Source: Adhaeribacter_A terreus | GTDB taxonomy: Bacteria; Bacteroidota; Bacteroidia; Cytophagales; Hymenobacteraceae | Reading direction: 5' to 3' | Length of the DNA: 64,000 bases | Assembly (NCBI RefSeq): GCF_042657365.1 | Contig: NZ_JBHSKT010000003.1 | Span: forward strand, 248,001-312,000 | In this document: positions 18,282-26,370 of the stretch, piece after piece | How positions within the stretch are numbered: the stretch's first letter is position 1 | How the letters are laid out: every line of letters begins with the position of its first letter | Program-made: the position numbers and the translations under genes | Notes under the pieces: generated by a model | What the model saw: the letters and a program-made list of their open reading frames with translations, nothing else | Told to the model about the DNA's origin: nothing | Databases searched by the model: none

Positions 18282-18643
18282 AATTGACGATTAAAATGAA
18301 GAGATTTTAGTTTTAAGGTAATTTTATATACCGTTTTTAATTCCTGAAGAAAACACAGTAACTAGAATGGCTTCATATCCTTTAACAGAAAACTTGTTAT
18401 TTTGTTTAATACAATGGTATTGTTATTCAACAAAAATAATAGCAATATTTAGAAAATTAAGGTGAAGGATAAAATATTAACTGACTTTTGGAGTTGGTTT
18501 ACAGCGTTTCAACGAAGTTTCATATAATTTCTGATTCATAGTATCTCATTTAAATTAAGTGAAGCAGCTTTAGTAACAGATTACCGGAGCTATATTGCTA
18601 ATACAAGTTTCCGGCCCGAAACCCTACCTTATGGCACAAAAAA
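18282..18643. other. Intergenic region upstream of the TonB receptor, 362 bp
   Basis: AT-rich. Holds repeat copy 11 about 30 bp before the receptor start and presumably its promoter. No coding sequence seen. Confidence 0.5.
18309..18337 (-). repeat. Dispersed bipartite repeat, copy 11
   Basis: Core 18322-18337 (AAAACGGTATATAAAA on the minus strand), tail TTAAAACT. It is in gene orientation 41 bp upstream of the receptor's first ATG. Confidence 0.7.
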
Positions 18644-18672
18644 AACCTGAACCGATTAACAGTCAGGTTTTT
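18644..18672 (-). terminator. Intrinsic terminator of the holin-like gene
   Basis: Minus-strand stem AACCTGA/TCAGGTT with a 12-nt loop followed by a long T-run; 39 bp past the stop at 18711. Confidence 0.85.
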
Positions 18673-18710
18673 ATTATGATGAACAATTTTGAATTACAGC
18701 ATCTTGAAAA

Positions 18711-19085
18711 TTAATATTCCTGCTCGATCCTTTCCGGTTCATCGTCGCTCATGGCGCGGTCTACCAATGTTCCGGCGGCTGCCAGGGCAACGGCAATTAC
18801 CAGCGCCGGCCAGAAACCATGCACTTTGAAATTGCTTACCATTTTATCTACAAGCTTAATTACGATAGCCGTTACAATTAACCGCACTAAAAATTCAAGA
18901 AAAAACAAGGTAACCAGGTTTAGCGGAAAACGCATAAGCAGCCCAATGGTGGCATTTAAAATACCTATTAAAAAGGCTACCCAAAGTGCAGTTTTGAAGC
19001 TTTTTACCTCGATCTGCGGCATCATGTACGCTAAAAGTACCAAAACGCCGGCACTAACCAGCAGGTTTACAATAAATTCGATCAT
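18711..19085 (-). CDS. Phage-holin-family (superfamily IV) membrane protein
   Basis: 124 residues from ATG at 19085 (MIEFIVNLLVSAGVL); an upstream ATG at 19121 adds 12 polar residues and is less likely. Four membrane helices with the family pattern (AYMMPQIEVKSFKTALWVAFLIGILNATIG). These proteins are widespread chromosomal genes despite the name, with no proven lytic role. The C-terminus is acidic (SDDEPERIEQEY). Cytoplasmic-membrane location. Confidence 0.8.
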   Translation of the reverse strand: MIEFIVNLLVSAGVLVLLAYMMPQIEVKSFKTALWVAFLIGILNATIGLLMRFPLNLVTLFFLEFLVRLIVTAIVIKLVDKMVSNFKVHGFWPALVIAVALAAAGTLVDRAMSDDEPERIEQEY

Positions 19086-19154
19086 AGTTTTATCAGGTTT
19101 GTTGAGTTTAAAGTGCAACATACGGAAGCCGGAAATTTTGGGTAATGATCAGCT

Positions 19155-19832
19155 TTATTTTTTACCGGTTTTCTTTAACCAGTCGGCAAACTCTTTCTCA
19201 AATTTCTGCACTTTGGGTTTCGCCACCGAAACTACGTATGGGTCTTTCGGATTTTTGGCGTAATAATCCTGGTGGTAGTTTTCGGCGGGCCAGAATTGCG
19301 TATAGGGTACCAGTTGCGTTACGATCTTGTTTTTGAATTTCCCGCTCTTGCTTAATTGCGCCAGGTAGTTTTCGGCTTGTTGCTTTTGCTGCGGCGAATG
19401 ATAAAATATGACCGAACGGTATTGTTTGCCAATGTCAGGCCCTTGCCGGTTTAGCGTAGTTGGATCGTGGGTGGCAAAATGCACTTTCAGCAGATCTGCG
19501 TAAGAAATTTGTTGCGGATCGAAGGTAATCTGCACCGATTCTGCGTGGCTGGTTTTGCCGGCACTTACCTCTTTGTAATTTGGGTTCTTTTCTTTGCCAC
19601 CACAATAACCCGAAACAACCCGTTGCACCCCTTTTAAACGCTCAAAATAAGCTTCTGTACACCAGAAACAACCGCCGGCAAAGGTAGCAATTTCAACTTT
19701 ACCGGCTACGTCGGCATCCAGATTTTCAGGCTCTTTTGGTTTATCAGGCGGCGGAATAACCTGCGCAAAACTGAAAAACGGTAGCAAAATTGCCAGCAAA
19801 AGTATAAGCAGAATTCCGGGTTTTAGCTTCAT
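19155..19832 (-). CDS. msrA: Exported peptide-methionine (S)-S-oxide reductase
   Basis: 225 residues. Signal peptide MKLKPGILLILLLAILLPFF...AQ, then a full MsrA domain: GGCFWCTEAYFERLKGV with the catalytic Cys (near 56), VVSGYCGG, SHAESVQITFDP, HFATHDPTTLNRQGPDIGKQYRS and the YHQDYYAKNP end. It repairs oxidised methionine in envelope proteins. The start codon and first codons fall inside a dispersed-repeat tail (19818-19847). A 69-bp gap separates it from the holin-like gene downstream on the same strand. Confidence 0.95.
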   Translation of the reverse strand: MKLKPGILLILLLAILLPFFSFAQVIPPPDKPKEPENLDADVAGKVEIATFAGGCFWCTEAYFERLKGVQRVVSGYCGGKEKNPNYKEVSAGKTSHAESVQITFDPQQISYADLLKVHFATHDPTTLNRQGPDIGKQYRSVIFYHSPQQKQQAENYLAQLSKSGKFKNKIVTQLVPYTQFWPAENYHQDYYAKNPKDPYVVSVAKPKVQKFEKEFADWLKKTGKK

Positions 19833-19847
19833 AAACCATAGCGTTTT
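19818..19847 (-). repeat. Dispersed bipartite repeat, copy 12, supplying the msrA start
   Basis: Core 19832-19847 (AAAACGCTATGGTTTA, minus strand), then ATGAAGC and tail TAAAACCC. The msrA ATG lies between core and tail. Confidence 0.85.
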
Positions 19848-19927
19848 TCTCTATACTATTTAACCTTTTTCATTGAAAATTGTTTAGCCTGTTAATATTT
19901 ATATTTATCATAATAATTGAACTATAA

Positions 19928-19967
19928 GAAATAAAAAAAGCCTGCTGCAATTGCAACAAGCTTTGGA
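19928..19967 (-). terminator. Intrinsic terminator of the SRPBCC/GyrI-like gene
   Basis: Minus strand: AAAGCTTGTTGCA pairs (two G-U) with TGCAGCAGGCTTT, followed by a T-run; 19 bp past the stop. Confidence 0.8.
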
Positions 19968-19985
19968 AGATCATATCTTTCAAAA

Positions 19986-20993
19986 TTAAAGCGGATAGTA
20001 AATTTCCGTCAGCCATTTGGCAGGATCTTTTTCTTTGCCCGGGTCGGTTACGTAAACTTCCCACGGCGCACCTTTTACTTGTTTATTATTTTCCTGCAGC
20101 CATTTATCCATGGCCATATGTGCGTTGTAAGTACCTTCGTAAGGACCGTAATGTGAGATCATAGCAACCGGGCCGCCTTTTACTTTTTTGGCCACAATTT
20201 CGCCATTGGTTTTTCCAGCTTTATTTACCGGAATAATCGCTTCAAATTCAATGGCTTTCGGGTCGTATTTGTGGTAAATGGCAGATGGATGACCGGCAAA
20301 TTCAAGCTTGTTTTTCTGCATTTCAGCTACCATTCTGCCATACAGTTCGCCTAATTTATCAGAAAGTTCTTCCTGGCTGCAAACCGTTTTTATTGAAAGT
20401 ACCTGTACCGTTGGAACCGCTTTTTCTACTACCGCAAACGCAGGCGCAGCTGGCATTTTTTCCACTACCTCTTTCAGATTGTTCAGACCTTTTTCGAAAT
20501 CTTTGCCCAGCATATCGTCCATGAACAGGTTCATGTATTTAGATGGAACATAAAATTGCCACGGCATATCTTTCGAATCAGAATCCATGATCCAGGTTAC
20601 TTTGGTACCTTCTGAAACCGGCTCGAATTTATATTCTGCGAATGAAGTACCCATATCGCCAAAATCCATAGCCGTTTTAATGTTCTGGCTCGATTTACTT
20701 TCGGCAATGGTTAGCGAACCGTTACCAAGCTCTTCACTGATCCAGCTATATTTGGCGCCCTGCCCTGCCTGCGGACCTTCGTAAGTCAGCTGCATGTTTG
20801 AGTCCATCTGGTGCCAAGGCGACCATTTCTCCCAGTTTTTCAGGTTGTTTACCTGTTCGAAAGTTGTTTCGGCATTGGCTTTCATGATCAGCGAGCGCTC
20901 AACACGTACTTTGCCTGGCAGCAGGAAACTAACCGCGATTAAAAGCGCGATCAGCCCCAGAAAACCCAAACCGAGTTTTTTCAAAAGTTTCAT
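19986..20993 (-). CDS. SRPBCC plus GyrI-like (effector-binding) two-domain protein
   Basis: 335 residues. One N-terminal membrane helix (LGLGFLGLIALLIAVSFLL) anchors it. Residues about 30-170 form an SRPBCC/polyketide-cyclase-like ligand pocket (ERSLIMKANAETTFEQVNNLKNWEKWSPW). Residues about 190-335 are a GyrI-like/AraC effector-binding domain (HPSAIYHKYDPKAIEFEAIIPV; GGPVAMISHYGPYEGTYNAHMAMDKWL; WEVYVTDPGKEKDPAKWLTEIYYPL). Both domains bind small hydrophobic or cationic molecules. This fusion is common in Bacteroidota; a ligand is not known. It carries its own terminator. Confidence 0.88.
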   Translation of the reverse strand: MKLLKKLGLGFLGLIALLIAVSFLLPGKVRVERSLIMKANAETTFEQVNNLKNWEKWSPWHQMDSNMQLTYEGPQAGQGAKYSWISEELGNGSLTIAESKSSQNIKTAMDFGDMGTSFAEYKFEPVSEGTKVTWIMDSDSKDMPWQFYVPSKYMNLFMDDMLGKDFEKGLNNLKEVVEKMPAAPAFAVVEKAVPTVQVLSIKTVCSQEELSDKLGELYGRMVAEMQKNKLEFAGHPSAIYHKYDPKAIEFEAIIPVNKAGKTNGEIVAKKVKGGPVAMISHYGPYEGTYNAHMAMDKWLQENNKQVKGAPWEVYVTDPGKEKDPAKWLTEIYYPL

Positions 20994-21127
20994 AAAAAGA
21001 ATTAGTGGTTAGAGAAGTTTATATTGCAACGTCGAAACTAATACTATTCCGGAAACGGTGCAAACAATTTTCCGCCAATGGAATTTTCTTTCCGCGAATT
21101 GGAAAATGTACTAACTTTTTTTTCCGA

Positions 21128-21157
21128 AAAACGGTACTGTTTTAGAACTCAAAACTA
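21128..21157 (+). repeat. Dispersed bipartite repeat, copy 13
   Basis: Core 21128-21143 (AAAACGGTACTGTTTT), tail TCAAAACTA, ending 9 bp before the ATG at 21167, in gene orientation. Confidence 0.85.
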
Positions 21158-21166
21158 AATGAAGCC

Positions 21167-21433
21167 ATGAAAAATATCCTGACCCGATTTATTGTTCCGC
21201 TTTTATTTGTAGCAACCGGGATCATGGCAATTGTGCAGGAACGGGATTACTGGGAAGCTGCCAGTTGGTTTTGCTTTGCGGTAACGGTGCTTATTTTTGC
21301 CTTCGGATCTGCTAATAAACCAATATCAAAAAATACCCGGCTGCTAGCTTATTTTTTCGGATTGGCAGGTATAATCTTGCTCATTCTCCGGCTTACCAAT
21401 GTACTGCCGGAACCGGTTCGGCCATTGCCTTAA
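21167..21433 (+). CDS. Small three-helix membrane protein, unknown
   Basis: 88 residues with three hydrophobic segments (about 8-23, 33-48, 58-76) linked by short polar loops. No family recognised. It stands alone between a divergent gene and a convergent gene. The ATG follows a dispersed-repeat tail. Confidence 0.65.
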   Translation: MKNILTRFIVPLLFVATGIMAIVQERDYWEAASWFCFAVTVLIFAFGSANKPISKNTRLLAYFFGLAGIILLILRLTNVLPEPVRPLP

Positions 21434-21504
21434 TCAGGTAAGCGGTTTATTTATAATTTTTCCGAAACAGCAAACAGCCACTTTTTAAAATATTATCATT
21501 TAAC

Positions 21505-22251
21505 TTAAAAAGGTCTTCTTGGTTCGGCATAGAGTTTTTCGGGCTTTACCCCTACCGTTTCCATTTCCGGATATCGCAAGGCCGTTAATTTGCCCCCAAA
21601 AACGCAGCCGGTATCAATATTCATGGTGTTGTTTACCAACAGTGGTTCGCGCACCGGTGTATGCCCGAAAACAATAAACGGTTTGCCGGCATAATCTTTT
21701 GCCCAGTTTAAGCGCTGCGGCAAGCCGTATTCATCCAATTTTCCGGTAGTGGGGCCGAACAAAGCCATTTCCCGGGCGCGCTTGCTGTTTGGGTCGTGGA
21801 ATTTTTCAGGTAAGCCTGCGTGCGCAATCAGGAGTTTATTATCGTCGAACCAAAGCAAATGCGGCAACATTTCCAGGAAACGACGTACGCGAATGGAAAA
21901 CTGCGGCGGTTCATGCTCGAGTTGCGCCAGCGTGGTATCGAGCCCGTGGTTTATCTGCACATTCCGGCCCATGAGTTTGCGCATCAATTTATCGTCGTGG
22001 TTGCCAATTACAGCAAAAGCTTTGTGCTGCCCCACTGAGTGCATAACCAGTTTCAGAACGCCCGGCGAATCGGGCCCGCGGTCCACAAAATCGCCTACAA
22101 AAGCCAGTTTCCGGTCTTCCGGGTGAGTAATTTCGGGAGTATTGCCGTGCGGGTGTTGAACTTCGTAACCAAGTTTTGCCAGCAGCGCCAGCAATTCCGG
22201 GTAACAGCCGTGCACATCGCCGATAATATCTAAAAATTTGCTTTGTGGCAT
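21505..22251 (-). CDS. PrpE-like calcineurin-type metallophosphatase
   Basis: 248 residues. Contains the metallophosphoesterase motifs GDVHGCYPELLALL, GDFVDRGPDS, GNHDDKL, LIAHAG and FGHTPVREP, with INTGC-like NIDTGCVFGGKLTALRYPEME at the end. This matches the bis(5'-nucleosyl)-tetraphosphatase/PrpE or Pnkp-phosphatase type. Likely substrates are Ap4A or phosphoproteins (family knowledge). Cytosolic. 39 bp after the ACP phosphodiesterase on the same strand, so probably co-transcribed. Confidence 0.88.
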   Translation of the reverse strand: MPQSKFLDIIGDVHGCYPELLALLAKLGYEVQHPHGNTPEITHPEDRKLAFVGDFVDRGPDSPGVLKLVMHSVGQHKAFAVIGNHDDKLMRKLMGRNVQINHGLDTTLAQLEHEPPQFSIRVRRFLEMLPHLLWFDDNKLLIAHAGLPEKFHDPNSKRAREMALFGPTTGKLDEYGLPQRLNWAKDYAGKPFIVFGHTPVREPLLVNNTMNIDTGCVFGGKLTALRYPEMETVGVKPEKLYAEPRRPF

Positions 22252-22290
22252 GCTGGAAATTAAGGTTTAAAATTGAATGTGTTCTTAAAC

Positions 22291-22896
22291 TTACTGTAAA
22301 GGTTTTGGGTTACCGATATCTGAAATTCTGCTTTGCGAAAACGCTATCAATTCCGGAAAAAAAAGTCTGAATTCCTGGTCGTAAAGTTCATAATGCTTTT
22401 TCAGTTCCTGCGCGGCGTTTTCCATGCCGGAAACAAAAGTGGTGCGCCTGCTTAAGCCAGTAAGCGCCTGGTTTATGCCGTGCAATTCCGCGTAACTTAA
22501 AAGCCAGTTGTGTTGCATCATGTGGGGTAAAAACTGTTTTACGCGCTCCGGTAAAATTTGCCAGTTTTGCTGCAAAACGCTATACTTTTCTTCGGTAAAA
22601 GTGCGGAGCGGCTGTTTAGAAAAAGCTTTAAAATTGGCGGCTAAAAAATGATCGTAATAAATATCGGCAATTACCGGCGCGTATTTTCCGAACTCCGGGC
22701 GCAAACGGTTTTTGGTTTCGGCCACTACATTATTCATATCAGTATAAGCATCAATTTCGCGGTGCAGCACAATGCCACGTTGAATACCTTCCGAAAATTG
22801 TAAGATCTGTTTTCCGCGCACCGCATCGGCAATAAAATTCCCGATCATTAATTCGGTATCGGGGCCGGAAAGAAAAATATGCGCGAGGTAGTTCAA
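22291..22896 (-). CDS. acpH: Acyl carrier protein phosphodiesterase (AcpH/DUF479 family)
   Basis: 201 residues, usual length. N-terminus MNYLAHIFLSGPDTELMIGNFIADAVRG and ..GIVLHREIDAYTD.. are the HD-like metal-site motifs of AcpH, which removes the phosphopantetheine arm from ACP. Residues about 103-108 (KYSVLQ) are encoded by a dispersed-repeat copy, apparently tolerated in an unconserved stretch. First gene of a likely two-gene operon with the metallophosphatase. Confidence 0.88.
   Translation of the reverse strand: MNYLAHIFLSGPDTELMIGNFIADAVRGKQILQFSEGIQRGIVLHREIDAYTDMNNVVAETKNRLRPEFGKYAPVIADIYYDHFLAANFKAFSKQPLRTFTEEKYSVLQQNWQILPERVKQFLPHMMQHNWLLSYAELHGINQALTGLSRRTTFVSGMENAAQELKKHYELYDQEFRLFFPELIAFSQSRISDIGNPKPLQ
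22574..22604 (+). repeat. Dispersed bipartite repeat, copy 14, inside acpH
   Basis: Core AAAACGCTATACTTTT (22574-22589) and tail TAAAAGTGC (22596-22604) lie in the acpH coding sequence, on the opposite strand. Confidence 0.75.
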
Positions 22897-23067
22897 GGTA
22901 ATTATTCGTTTTTAAGTCCATTAATTTCTTCCAATACGAGCTGTTTCCAGATCTTATTACTGCAAACTTTTCAGGCTGCATACAGTTTTTCACGAAAAGT
23001 GCTTCTTTATTAAAACTACAAACTTTTATCGACCGTATGCACAAATCTATTTAATAAATTCACTACT

Positions 23068-23574
23068 ATGGAAAACACGCAAAACAAAGCCGAAGGGCTG
23101 AAAATGCTGAAAGAAAAAATAAAAGATATAAAAGTGGCCATGCTGACTTCCGTTAATGCGGATGGTTCGCTGCATACGCGCCCTATGCAAACGCAGGAAA
23201 TGAAAGACGACAGAATACTGTGGTTTTTTACAGGCAAAAATTCCGAGAAAATAGCAGAAATTAAAAACGATTCGCACGTGAGTTTAGGCTATGCAGATCC
23301 GGGCAGCAATACGTATGTAGCCGTTTGTGGCCGCGCTTCTTTGGTTACCGACCAAGCCAAGATCGACGAACTCTGGAGCGAAATACTGAAAGCCTGGTTT
23401 CCGGAAGGCAAAACTGACCCCAATATTGCTTTGCTAAAAGTATCTATAGACAGCGCTGAATACTGGGATTCCCCAAGCAGCAATATGGTGCAACTTTTTG
23501 GCATGGCCAAAGCCATGGTTACCGGCGAACCTTACAAACCCGGTCCCGGCGAACATGGGAAGATCAATGCATAA
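23068..23574 (+). CDS. Pyridoxamine 5'-phosphate oxidase-like FMN-binding general stress protein
   Basis: 168 residues with the split-barrel flavin fold: KVAMLTSVNADGSLHTRPMQTQEMKDDRILWFFTGKNSEKIAEIKND and YVAVCGRASLVTD, ending AEYWDSPSSNMVQL. This is the layout of general stress protein 26/COG3871. It probably binds FMN or F420-like flavin and reduces an unknown substrate. It is cytosolic and monocistronic, with a terminator 20 bp downstream. Stress induction is typical of the family; nothing in the upstream sequence proves it. Confidence 0.88.
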   Translation: MENTQNKAEGLKMLKEKIKDIKVAMLTSVNADGSLHTRPMQTQEMKDDRILWFFTGKNSEKIAEIKNDSHVSLGYADPGSNTYVAVCGRASLVTDQAKIDELWSEILKAWFPEGKTDPNIALLKVSIDSAEYWDSPSSNMVQLFGMAKAMVTGEPYKPGPGEHGKINA

Positions 23575-23592
23575 TTACATTATCACTTATAA

Positions 23593-23622
23593 GTAAAGGG
23601 AGTTTAAAGCTCCCTTTTTTAT
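23593..23622 (+). terminator. Intrinsic terminator after the stress protein
   Basis: AAAGGGAG/CTCCCTTT stem with a 7-nt AT loop followed by T6. Confidence 0.9.
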
Positions 23623-23625
23623 TAA

Positions 23626-23656
23626 AAAACGCTACCTTTTTGCTTCCGAAAACTGC
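23626..23656 (+). repeat. Dispersed bipartite repeat, copy 15, overlapping a gene start
   Basis: Core 23626-23641 and tail CGAAAACTGC. The likely TTG start of the next gene (23640) is at the end of the core. Confidence 0.75.
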
Positions 23657-24380
23657 TCATAAATTGGATCCGAATTCCTTGCCGGCTGCTTTTACAACCA
23701 TTACCATTTTTGGCCTGAAACCCGGAAATATGCGTTGGGGTTTAGCGCAAATGGGCAAAATGCCTTTAAAATTAAAAAATGTTCCGGGCCTTAAATTCTT
23801 TAAAATGATGGGCAGCGGCAATGGTTTGGGCTTCAGTTTAACTCCAAACCTGAACCGATACGGCTTACTCTGCGTCTGGCAAAATGAGGATGCAGCTTCG
23901 AGTTTTTTCGCTGAAAACATAGCGTTTTTAAACTACCTCCAGCATACTTCCGAGCACTGGACCATCTGGCTAAAACCTTTACAGGCGCACGGACTTTGGG
24001 ATGGCGTAAATCCATTTTCCGAAGCTGATGCAACGTTAAAAACGGATGGCCCAATTGCAGCTTTAACCCGCGCGACTATTCGCTTGCAAGCACTTCCCTC
24101 CTTCTGGAAAAACGTTCCGCAAACCAGCCATGCCTTAAAGGAAGCAGCAGGTTTATTATGCTCCGTTGGTTTAGGTGAATTACCGTTTATCCGGCAGGCA
24201 ACGTTCAGCGTTTGGGAAAGTGCCGAAGCGCTGAAGCAATACGCTTACAAAAATGCGCTGCATAAAGAAGTGATCAAACGCACGCGCGAAGAAAACTGGT
24301 ATAAGGAAGAATTGTTTGCGCGGTTTGTTCCGGTAAAATCAGAAGGTTTGTGGCATGGCCGGAATCCGGTAACACTGTAG
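23640..24380 (+). CDS. Spheroidene monooxygenase-like (CrtA family) protein
   Basis: 246 residues from a TTG at 23640; no ATG is present before the conserved region, and a TTG at 23676 is an alternative. FTTITIFGLKPGNMRWGLAQMGKMPLKLKNVPGLKFFKMMGSGNGLGFSLTPN and the terminal EELFARFVPVKSEGLWHG are the family hallmarks (heme-dependent carotenoid ketolase CrtA relatives). Bacteroidota homologues are often far from carotenoid genes, and none is nearby, so the substrate is uncertain. Two dispersed-repeat copies touch it: one at the start, one inside (residues about 92-97, ENIAFL). Unusual start and internal repeat lower certainty about the exact N-terminus. Confidence 0.78.
   Translation: MLPKTAHKLDPNSLPAAFTTITIFGLKPGNMRWGLAQMGKMPLKLKNVPGLKFFKMMGSGNGLGFSLTPNLNRYGLLCVWQNEDAASSFFAENIAFLNYLQHTSEHWTIWLKPLQAHGLWDGVNPFSEADATLKTDGPIAALTRATIRLQALPSFWKNVPQTSHALKEAAGLLCSVGLGELPFIRQATFSVWESAEALKQYAYKNALHKEVIKRTREENWYKEELFARFVPVKSEGLWHGRNPVTL
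23899..23928 (-). repeat. Dispersed bipartite repeat, copy 16, inside the CrtA-like gene
   Basis: Core 23913-23928 and tail AAAAAACTCG (minus strand), inside a plus-strand coding sequence. Confidence 0.75.
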
Positions 24381-24441
24381 TGATCAAGGAAATTTTTTAC
24401 ATTCCTGTAAGCCTATAAAGTTTTTAAGAGTCTGAGATTTC

Positions 24442-25827
24442 TCAATCGTCAACCAGTGGTTTAATATTCTGGTTAACCTGAAATAAATTTCCAGGATCGT
24501 ATTTGGTTTTGATCCGCTCTAAACGCGCGTAGTTTCCCCCGTAAGTAGCCCTGATGCGGTCTTCACCTTCTTCCATCATAAAGTTAATATAGGCACCGCC
24601 GGCGCCGTATGGATGGAGAGCATTGTAATAATCCCTGGCCCAGGAAACAACTTTTTCTTTATTTGCCGGTTCGGGATCTACGCCAACAATTACCTGCGCC
24701 CAGATAGCATCACGGAAATTCCAGGCCATATCGGTTTTTGCAGGTTTGTGCGCTGCGCCGTTTATCGGGTAAAGGTGCATGGTAGAGAACAAAGACGGAA
24801 ATTTATTCGCAAATTCTAAATGCCGGTCAATTGCTTCATCCGGTAATTCATTCACGAAATCGGCTTTCCAATACCATTGGTAGCCAGGCGGGTAAAGTGC
24901 ATCGAACATGGTCTGGAGCGCCGGGTGCGGAATTGGGCCCACAAAATCGATAGCCGGCGTTTTAAAATCCCTGATAGGCTTGAATATTTTTTCGGCCTCA
25001 GCCAGATCGCCGGTATAGCACCATACAATGCCGCACATTGTTTTCGTATGATATTCCTGCGGAAAAGGCTCTACGGGGGGAACTTTCAGAAAGGCGAAAA
25101 ATCCGTTCAGATCCTCGGGAGCATCTTTTATAAAATCACGGTACCATTGCATTATTTCTTTAGCCTGATCGAGTTCCCAAAGCATAGGCCCGCTGTATGT
25201 GGTATCTACCGGGTGCAGCTTAAAATGAAAAGCGGTAACCACTCCGAAATTTCCGCCACCCCCCCGGATAGCCCAGAACAGATCTTCATGGGAATTTTTA
25301 TTGGCGTGTACAAAACTGCCGTCGGCCAGCACGATATCTGCACCAATTAAATTATCGATCGTAAGACCATATTTACGCGTTAAATGCCCGATACCACCGC
25401 CAAGGGTAAGTCCGCCAACCCCTGTAGTAGAAATTATACCACCGGGCGTTGCCAAACCAAAAGCATGTGCCGCATGATCGAAATCGCCGAAAGTGCAACC
25501 ACCCTCCACCCAGGCAGTTTTTTCTTCCGGATCGATACGGATTCCTTTCATGTGCGATAGATCAATCACCAAACCATCGTCGCAGGTTCCCAGTCCGGGG
25601 CCGTTATGACCGCCACCTCTTATGGCCAGTAAAAGTTTTTGTTCCCGGGCGAAATTCACACAATAAATAACGTCTGCTACGTTGGCGCACCTTGCAATAT
25701 ACAGGGGCCGCTTATCAATCATACCATTATAAACTTTGCGGGCATCGTCATAGCCGGCATCGCTTTTCTGAATCAGTTCACCCCGTAACCGGGATTTCAG
25801 CGCTGTAATTACTGGTTCATCCTGCAT
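24442..25827 (-). CDS. FAD-binding (BBE/GlcD-type) oxidoreductase
   Basis: 461 residues, full length. The PCMH FAD domain contains AIRGGGHNGPGLG with the covalently flavinylated His, and TTGVGGLTLGGGIGHLTRKYGLTIDNL. The C-terminal berberine-bridge segment GAGGAYINFMMEEGEDRIRATYGGNYARLERIKTKYDPGNLFQVNQNI is typical. In many BBE oxidases a Cys before the second FAD loop gives a bicovalent flavin; here the position reads ATPGG, so only the His link is expected. Likely oxidises sugars, alcohols or similar substrates with O2. No signal peptide. Divergent from the T9SS genes across a 540-bp gap. Confidence 0.9.
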   Translation of the reverse strand: MQDEPVITALKSRLRGELIQKSDAGYDDARKVYNGMIDKRPLYIARCANVADVIYCVNFAREQKLLLAIRGGGHNGPGLGTCDDGLVIDLSHMKGIRIDPEEKTAWVEGGCTFGDFDHAAHAFGLATPGGIISTTGVGGLTLGGGIGHLTRKYGLTIDNLIGADIVLADGSFVHANKNSHEDLFWAIRGGGGNFGVVTAFHFKLHPVDTTYSGPMLWELDQAKEIMQWYRDFIKDAPEDLNGFFAFLKVPPVEPFPQEYHTKTMCGIVWCYTGDLAEAEKIFKPIRDFKTPAIDFVGPIPHPALQTMFDALYPPGYQWYWKADFVNELPDEAIDRHLEFANKFPSLFSTMHLYPINGAAHKPAKTDMAWNFRDAIWAQVIVGVDPEPANKEKVVSWARDYYNALHPYGAGGAYINFMMEEGEDRIRATYGGNYARLERIKTKYDPGNLFQVNQNIKPLVDD

Positions 25828-26370
25828 AAGTCTATCACATTAAAAAGTATTACTTCCCTTTAAAAGCAATTTCACCAAGTATTTGTTTAGAAATTCACAA
25901 CCACCTATCCTGCTTTCACCAGCAATGAATGGCTACCGGCAAAAAATAAAACTTACGAACTGATCTGGATTAGCTCTAAGTGGGAATAATCCGTTTGAAT
26001 ATGCTCTCAACACTAGAATAAACCGGTTACTTTTTGAAGTAAAAATTCGTTTTTCCCATTTAAAAATTTTTAGCCAGCGTTTTTTTAGATTACCTTATGT
26101 AAATTCTTGGAAAAATAAAACATTGTAAATAGCTTCTTGTTAATGCATTATTAAATTATTATCAATATAAATAAAAAAAATGCAACCTTTTATTCTTTTT
26201 AGCATTATATAATTTATTGCGAAGCTTTATAAACATGAAACTGAATTATTAAGCCATAAAGCCTAAGATCTATTTTTTCTTTCAAATAACTAAATTGTTT
26301 CCTCATAACATACAAAAACACGAATTAATAAACAGACCAAATAGTAAATATGATTTAAAATCTTCTTTAC
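25828..26370. other. AT-rich divergent intergenic region, 543 bp
   Basis: Long AT-rich tract upstream of the first T9SS paralog. No gene or RNA recognised. No dispersed-repeat copy was found here, which is unusual for this window. Confidence 0.5.
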